Assembly: GCA_037349315.1 (NCBI GenBank)
Contig: JBAIAC010000040.1
Coordinates: forward strand, 13,286,001 to 13,350,000
DNA: 64,000 nt
Reading direction: 5' to 3'
Source of the DNA: Chelydra serpentina
Taxonomy: Eukaryota; Chordata; Testudines; Chelydridae
Shown: in pieces, positions 59,115-64,000 of the stretch
Position numbering within the stretch: the stretch's first letter is position 1
Layout: each line of letters begins with the position of its first letter
Position numbers and translations under genes: made by a program
Notes under the pieces: generated by a model
The model's database searches: none
Seen by the model: the letters and a program-made list of their open reading frames with translations, nothing else
What the model was told of the DNA's origin: nothing

Positions 59115-61489
59115 CAGGTGTGTAACCCTGAGCATGGATGTAATCAGGGCTTGAGCACCATGGTACGTACACCAAACCTGGTCCTGCTGGAGAAAGTCAG
59201 AGTTGACAAAGAGGCCACAGCTATCAAATGAACGTGCAGGAAAGTGGCTGCGGATTGCAGACGGGGCTGGCTGCTGTGGCTAGCGGAGAACTGCAGACAT
59301 TCGCTCAGCTCAGGTTTCCCGGCCTCGTGAAAACGGGGCCGACAGTGCAGTGACGAACTTCCTGACAGCTGCAATGAAAAAATGTCTAAGCAAACATGAG
59401 CCATAATAGCAGATTGGCACAGCTTGTTTATTCTCTCTATTGATTCAGTTATAATCATTCGTTGGAGAAAGGGCCCTACTCAATTACTTCCAGTGTGGAC
59501 ACAAAGAAGAACATACTCGCATACAAAGGTTTGGAACAATCGGGCTGTGTTGAGCTTGCGCTGAGTTTGACAAAAGGGTAGGTTCAAAACGAGAGGCACA
59601 GGCGTCGAGTCCTTGAGTTACTATTGCAACGAACCAAGGGACACAAAATGGGATGGCCCCACTTCAGCCACGACCTTAAGCACGTGCTGACGTGCTTTGC
59701 TGAATCGAGGCCTTTGGAGGGGCGCCAAGAACCAAACTGTCCTGCAGCTCACTGCTCTGTGCAAAACACCACACCGGTGTGAGTCAGTGGAGTGTTCAGA
59801 AAGGGGGGAGGCGTTCCTGCAGATGTTTCACGCCCATGTGTATTGGTATGGCCTGACTCTTGAGTGCTTAACCATGCAACCAAAACAGTCTCCAAACTTG
59901 GGGGTGGCGGGTAATGGAATTGTATTTAGGATATTTTTGCACCATCCTCTGTCACAACTGACCCTCATTAGACAGTCTCACTAGAGAGCCCTTCTGTCTG
60001 GTTTAAACTCAAGAGGTGGTTCTGCCAGGACAGGTGCTGGAGCAGCATGGGAGATGTCTTCACTGCCCGTGCTGCACCTGCGGGCAAATAGAGAACTGGG
60101 GACTGTTCCTCAGCCGCCATCATCTCTCTTAGGAGAGAGCTTGCATTCCTTTCTTTACAATCAACATGTTGCCTTAAGTGCAATCATGTGTGTAACGTAC
60201 AGAATGAATATTGATTCACATGTTAAGGGCCAGCTTTTAATCAAAGCCTGGCCAAGGCCTGGCCTCGTTTCAGTCTCTCCCCTGAACTCTTTTAAAAACT
60301 CCATGCAGCGCACTGGAATGAATCTGAGTGAAAATGTGCTGTGGGCCTTCGATAGGGTTATTCAACGGCAGAGTAAATGTTCCAGCAGTTTGGGGAGTAA
60401 ACAGTCCCCGCGTGCTCTGTTTTTGCTCAAGGGCAACAATAATGTATGCATCCTGTTTGCTCTTTATAAGACGGATACATACATGTTCCCCGTCCAATCC
60501 ACTCCCAAATGCCTTTATTTCTTTAGCCCTTTCTCTGGCCTCTTTATTTCTTCTGGTGTGCAACTGAACTGTTTACACACATGGGGCCTGGTGTCAATCA
60601 GGGGAGATCCATTGGCTGCTGTGAAGCTTTGTTGATTTGCACCAACTGAGGATCAGGACTGGAAAGCTAAGAGTTGCTGTCGTGCAGATGTTCAGCAATT
60701 TCTTTTCTAGAATTCAGAGCTTTGGAATTCCCTAAGCATTTCCCAGCCAGGCTTGGAAGCCAGGGAAAGAATCTGACACATTCCTTGCTTGTGACTGTCC
60801 TGGGTGCCTTGAGATGACCTCATGATTGCTAGCTCCTGGTCTTATAAGGCCACGTGTTGACAAGTGAATAAGTCAACAAAGCCTTCTCTTGTTGGACACC
60901 TAGCATCAAAGCAGATCCAACACGGATACAAGGACTTATATATGACCATACTGAGCCCAGATCCACAAAAATGTCTCCTCCCCCCCCCCCCCCCCCCAGT
61001 CAGTCCCTGGATAACTGGTACCTGAGTCAGTCATGCAACTGACTGTCGCCACTTTCCTGTCTCAGGTCCTGAGTGAGGAAGAGGATGGTACCTCTCTTGA
61101 TACTGAGTCACCAGCAATCAGCTGTGCAGTGTACCGCCAGCTGCTCCCAGACACCCCCACACACACACACCCTTCCTCTGATCATGGGGCTTAGAACAAA
61201 AGGGTTTCCCCCAACACCTCTGTGCTGCTAGCATGGCATGATAATCCCTGTCTGTCCAGAATCTGCAGTTGAAACAAAGTGAGCAAAGTCAGCTGCAAGA
61301 TGGTTAACTTTGTGTTTCTCTTTCCTGGAGCTTATCTAGCAGCTTCTTTCAAAGAGCAGCCTTGAGGTGTCTTTCTTTCGTAGGCAGAGTCTTCTTTAGC
61401 TCGTCCCAAAGGGTACTCTGATGGCAATTACATCACCTTACATTTATATGGTGCCTTTCATTCTCTCAATACCAGTGTCACTGTCAGCT
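59115..61489. other. Intergenic DNA, no gene recognised
   Basis: Contains an 18-nt C run (60980-60997) and a short CA stretch (61155-61170). No repeat or coding region can be named. Confidence 0.4.
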
Positions 61490-61680
61490 CACAAGCACAA
61501 GGCAGGGATGGTGTCCCTAGCCTCTGCCAGAAGCTGGGAATGGGCAACAGGGAATGGATCACTTGATGATTACCTGTTCTGTTCATTCCCTCTGGGGCAC
61601 CTGGCATTGGCCACTGTCAGAAGACAGGATACTGGGCTAGATGAACTTTTGGTCTGACCCAGTCTGGCCATTCTTATATT
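61490..61680 (+). mobile_element. CR1 LINE 3' end, copy 4
   Basis: 'gggatggtgtccctagcctc', 'tgccagaagctgggaatggg', 'ggatcacttgatgattacct', 'ggcattggccactgtcagaa' and 'ctgacccagtctggccattc' are the well-preserved 3' region of a turtle/archosaur CR1. Confidence 0.85.
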
Positions 61681-64000
61681 CACTCTAAGAACCACTGCTA
61701 GGCTTTAGCCCCCAAGTCCCAATGTAGTCATCTGGCACCAGTGGGTTGAGGTGTACACCCATCCCAGAGCCCGGGTATCAGATTTTGCCTTAAATATACA
61801 CAAGAACCATTTCATCTGGCACACAGATACAGCCACTGCTGGGGTGAAACGTGGCAGCTGTTTAATTGCACACAAAAATACTCCACAACCATTGAGGACT
61901 GAACACTAAGGATCCTATATGCAACTGAAACTTCAGGGAGAATTTGCTGAAAGTAACTACCCCAACTGGAAATGGCCAAGACAGAGAGATTAACCACCCT
62001 ACACACATAAAAAGCATTCAGGGCTTTTTAATGAACTAAAGTGATCAGGATCTTGATTTTCCATCTTGTTTGGAAAGGGGGGCGGGGGGGATGAGGGGGG
62101 GATGAGATGGGAGGAGTGCTTATTTCCTGACCGCTTCAGCTTTCTCTGCAAAAAGGGGGGTTATTTATTAGAATAGGCAGAACACAAATTAACCCGAAGA
62201 TTGTTAAAGGCGTAGTGAGCCAATAGGTTTCATGACTAAGGTGATGAAAGAACAATGCTGATAGTTACCCAATCAGCTTCTTTTTTCCAAGACCATAACA
62301 TTAAAAAAACAAAACAAAACTGCTGAAGATTTCTTTTCATTAATGGGTTCTTGTGGCACGAACGCTGCCTCCACTATCAACATTGTTTCTGGGCAACCCC
62401 AGGCAACTAATCAATCTTCATTCTGGAAAGAACTGTTCCGCGTTACGTGAAAAACCACCTCACTTCTGTTGTTTGAAGGGAAGAACCAGACCGGATAGCA
62501 TCTGTGCTCTGTAGTGGCCATGTTCCCATGCTTGTGATGCATTCCAGCAAGCGCAAGGGTCATTCTTCTGAGCCCTACTGTGCAGGGGCAGGTACTCTGA
62601 ATGGGGATAATCTATTGATGGTGCTCTTCTTAGGACAGAAGCAGAAAGTCTTCACAAACTGAGAACTTGTATAGGAAAATGTTGGTTAAAAGCGCCTGAT
62701 CTGATGGCATATGGCCAGTTCGTCAATATCTTCCTTATCCCTGGGTGCAATCTGTCTTTGGGCCAGATCCTCAGCCGGTGTAAATCAGCTCCATTGATTC
62801 CAGTGCAGTGATGTCCATTTATACCAGCTGATTTGCTGGTCTGCGATGCCGGACGCAGGGTCCAGAGCCTGTTGGGAGAGGATTGTTGGGTGCTCTTGGT
62901 TCTGATCACCGGCAGCCAGTTTGGCTATCGCTGTGACGCTTCCCGGGGGTACCCAGGGCGGGGAGGCCCCCTTGCTACCACCTGCCATTGGCATAAGGAA
63001 GCCTCGTCTATACCTGCTGTGGGTGAGTTCCCCAATGCCACCAGTCTCCAGCAACACAAGTGCTGCCTTCCAGGCCTTCGCAGGCCTGGTTCTTTCTGTA
63101 CAGGGTAGCGACAGGCCCGCTCCAACCCCGAGTGCTCTGAACATCCTCCTGGAGTGCCCAGCCCCTGTGCCACTGGACACTCCCAGACCCTCCGCTCCCC
63201 CAGCTTACTGCCTCCACCTTCGATCACAGCTCGGCCTAACACAGCACTTAGATAGGTTTATGGTAAAAACAAGAAGTTTGTTTAACAAAGATCAGAGATT
63301 TGAGAAGAAGCAAATGGAAACAAATAGTTGCATATAAAATAAAAACACAACAGGCCCTCTAGAACCTAGACTGACATAACGAGCACTTATCCTATCATAG
63401 AGAGCAAAAGTTCAACCAAAATCCTTCCAGAGTATGACAGCCAGGCTCGGCTGTGGTCTTCTGTTCATGAGTCAAATTACGCTGTCCTCTTGCCTTCTCA
63501 GCTGAAAGAGCCAGAGTGTGTCTCTGCTCCTATGGTTATAGGCCAGAAATCTGTTGGCTTTGCTTGCATAGAGGGCAGCTGCTTGTGTCTTGTGTCTAGC
63601 ATCTCCCCTGGAGGATTTGCAAACACTTGACAATACTCGATTTACATGTAGCCAGCCAGAGAGAGAAACATCTCTTGCATGAAAGAAACCTGTTTCTCAC
63701 CTTTTGATGGCCAGCCCCAAGCCACAGACTTTAGGAACATAATGTTCAGTCTCTACACATAAATCCTCACATATTATCTGCACACACATTTCCCAGTGAC
63801 TGTGATGACCAGTGTGACAAGCTTCCAGCACAGACCTTACATGATGCTCTTTGACAAACCAGTACGTAGATACCAGACCCAGGGGATCCCTGTAACCCTT
63901 ATGCGGTCCCTGGGTCACAGTGGTCAATACGGTAGGGATTGCTGTCAGTTAATACTGAGTCGGAGGCCCAAATTCTGACCGTGGGTGCTCATGCTGCTTG
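61681..64000. other. Intergenic DNA to the end of the window
   Basis: Apart from one foldback repeat (62761-62843) there is nothing recognisable. Open frames at about 62785-63337 on both strands overlap each other and have no family resemblance. Confidence 0.4.
62761..62843. repeat. Foldback repeat ('CCAGATCCTCAGCTGG' family), copy 2
   Basis: 'ggccagatcctcagccggtg' and 'taaatcagctccattgattc' at the left, 'ataccagctgatttgctggt' at the right. Related to 18916-19000. Confidence 0.65.

Noticed and set aside
1..64000. CRISPR arrays, operons, bacterial or viral genes
   Set aside because: No regularly spaced direct repeats and no dense coding. The gene structure and repeats are those of a vertebrate nuclear genome.

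Overview
The window is vertebrate nuclear DNA, most likely from a hidden-necked (cryptodiran) turtle. It has sparse coding sequence, long introns with consensus splice sites, one CpG island and many interspersed repeats. Two copies of a tRNA-derived SINE with a CR1-type 3' tail, several CR1 LINE tails, MIR/CORE-type SINEs, short hAT MITEs and many small foldback repeats built on 'TTGACTTCAATGG' fit turtle genomes best. The species cannot be named from the sequence.

Only one protein-coding gene can be supported: RFLNA (refilin A, formerly FAM101A), on the minus strand in three coding exons. Exon 1 is 32263-32481, exon 2 is 13513-13622 and exon 3 is 8817-9171. Joined, they give 219+110+355 nt including the stop, or 227 codons. 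Every junction is GT-AG and keeps frame (phase 0, then phase 2). The start codon lies at the edge of a CpG island (about 32460-33870) that is presumably the promoter. Refilin A is a filamin-binding regulator of actin bundling.

Layout from left to right: 1-8816 is the 3' flank and 3' UTR side of RFLNA, with a 440-bp MITE (4282-4721) and a GC-rich stretch invaded by two nearly identical hAT MITEs with perfect 8-bp target duplications. 8817-9171 is exon 3. Intron 2 (9172-13512) is dominated by a 1.66-kb hAT element (10531-12188) with unusually long inverted arms and a decayed transposase. Exon 2 is followed in intron 1, 166 bp from its acceptor, by a pure 27-nt C tract (G27 in the transcript). 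Intron 1 (13623-32262) holds CR1 tails, foldback repeats, a Charlie-like hAT MITE and an AT-rich, repeat-poor block (about 28600-30350) that may be regulatory. Exon 1 and the CpG island follow. From 33.9 kb to the end I see no gene: this is upstream or intergenic DNA with SINEs, MITEs, MIRs and a few candidate regulatory sites, including a perfect estrogen-response-element palindrome at 36371-36383.

I found no convincing new multi-gene system. The items most worth a second look are the foldback architecture of the hAT element, the G27 tract beside exon 2, the paired MITEs with intact target duplications, and the many palindromic foldback repeats. All other long open frames look like chance frames in GC-rich or repetitive DNA.
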